Of a DNA stretch of 13,839 nt, positions 13,422 to 13,839 are shown one piece after another (position 1 is the first letter of the stretch; every line of letters begins with the position of its first letter). The DNA is from JANXDG01 sp964521665. GTDB taxonomy: Bacteria > Elusimicrobiota > Endomicrobiia > DTEH01. Made by a program: the position numbers and the translations under genes. The stretch covers positions 1 to 13,839 of the forward strand of contig CAZFSG010000034.1 of NCBI GenBank assembly GCA_964521665.1, given 5' to 3'. The notes under the pieces were generated by a model. The model saw only the letters and a list, made by a program, of their open reading frames with translations, was not told the DNA's origin and made no database searches.

Positions 13422-13839
13422 ATGAACCTGAATAATTTTTCTAAAATTCTGATTATTATATTTATATGGATATCAACAACGACTAGTTTGTCTTATTCTC
13501 AACAACAATTTATATCAGCTGTTGTCGTTTCTTATAAAGATTTTGTTTCTTGTGATGTTAACACAACTACTAAAAAAATTGTTGATTTTGTTAAAAAATC
13601 TTATGAAAAAAAGTTTAACACAATAATTTTTAGTTCTGAAAAAGAGATGTTTATTACGCAAAAAAGTTCTTCTACAAAAGAAATAAATTTATTATCTCTT
13701 TTAGCAGAAGAAATTAAAAAATATGATATGAAATTATTCGTTATGATAGATATATTAAAAGCTTCTAATGATAAAAACCTTTTATGGTTATGTAAAACTG
13801 AGGATAAAAATTATTTTGTTCCATATTATTACACTCCTG
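13422..13839 (+). CDS. Exported protein, possibly glycoside-hydrolase-like GHL10 (partial, C-terminus off the right edge)
   Basis: 139 codons are visible from ATG 13422. Residues 1-27 form a signal peptide (basic start, hydrophobic ILIIIFIWIS, then SLSYSQ). The mature part begins FISAVVVSYKDF, then KKIVDFVKKSYEKKFNTIIF (52-71). Next come INLLSLLAEEIKKYDMKLFVMIDIL, a beta-alpha-beta alternation like the start of a TIM barrel. 'Helix, FNTIIF, then helix, MKLFVMID' resembles GHL10/DUF187 proteins, where a related strand carries a longer aromatic motif. The resemblance is weak and I would call only 'exported protein' firmly. There is no Shine-Dalgarno sequence. Confidence 0.6.
   Translation, partial: MNLNNFSKILIIIFIWISTTTSLSYSQQQFISAVVVSYKDFVSCDVNTTTKKIVDFVKKSYEKKFNTIIFSSEKEMFITQKSSSTKEINLLSLLAEEIKKYDMKLFVMIDILKASNDKNLLWLCKTEDKNYFVPYYYTP

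Overview
The window is strongly AT-rich bacterial DNA carrying single-copy housekeeping genes, with no plasmid, phage or transposase gene visible. The Pst/PhoU set, GyrA, archease, a YjbQ-family protein and a type IV prepilin with a class III-like leader all point to a diderm or otherwise pilus-bearing bacterium. A prepilin fused to a carboxypeptidase-regulatory-like domain and a lamin-tail domain is a pattern I associate with poorly cultured phyla (Elusimicrobiota, Omnitrophota and similar). That placement is a guess; nothing here fixes the phylum.

Left block (1-5690), mostly minus strand: a prepilin-like protein running off the left edge; a divergent small membrane protein (plus strand); a hypothetical exported protein flanked on both sides by near-identical parS-like 16-mers; a YjbQ-family protein whose ATGA start overlaps the stop of a 625-residue membrane-anchored coiled-coil protein; and an archease. 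Between the coiled-coil gene and the archease lies a 232-base AT-rich gap holding a perfect DnaA box and three more DnaA-box-like sites.

Centre (5691-10557), plus strand: a complete phosphate uptake locus, pstS-pstC-pstA-pstB, then phoU behind its own leader. The leaders of pstS and phoU share two near-identical blocks, which suggests co-regulation. REP-like palindromes lie between the two blocks in both leaders, including an 86-base imperfect palindrome upstream of pstS. PstS captures phosphate, PstC/PstA form the channel, PstB powers it, and PhoU links transporter state to signalling. No PhoB/PhoR-type gene is in the window.

Right block (10558-13839): gyrA (minus) converges on phoU with only 5 bases between stop codons. 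A 396-base gap with no clear gene follows, then the 5' end of an exported protein, possibly a glycoside-hydrolase-like GHL10 relative, cut by the window edge.

The most interesting signals are (i) DnaA-box cluster plus parS-like pair plus nearby gyrA, together a candidate chromosomal replication-origin neighbourhood; (ii) the duplicated Pst/PhoU leader with embedded REP elements; (iii) GyrA carrying Met and Glu at the two main quinolone-contact positions and a degenerate GyrA-box; (iv) a perfect-consensus sigma-70-type promoter only 9 bases from the prepilin ATG, implying a leaderless mRNA. No unmistakably new multi-gene system is present.
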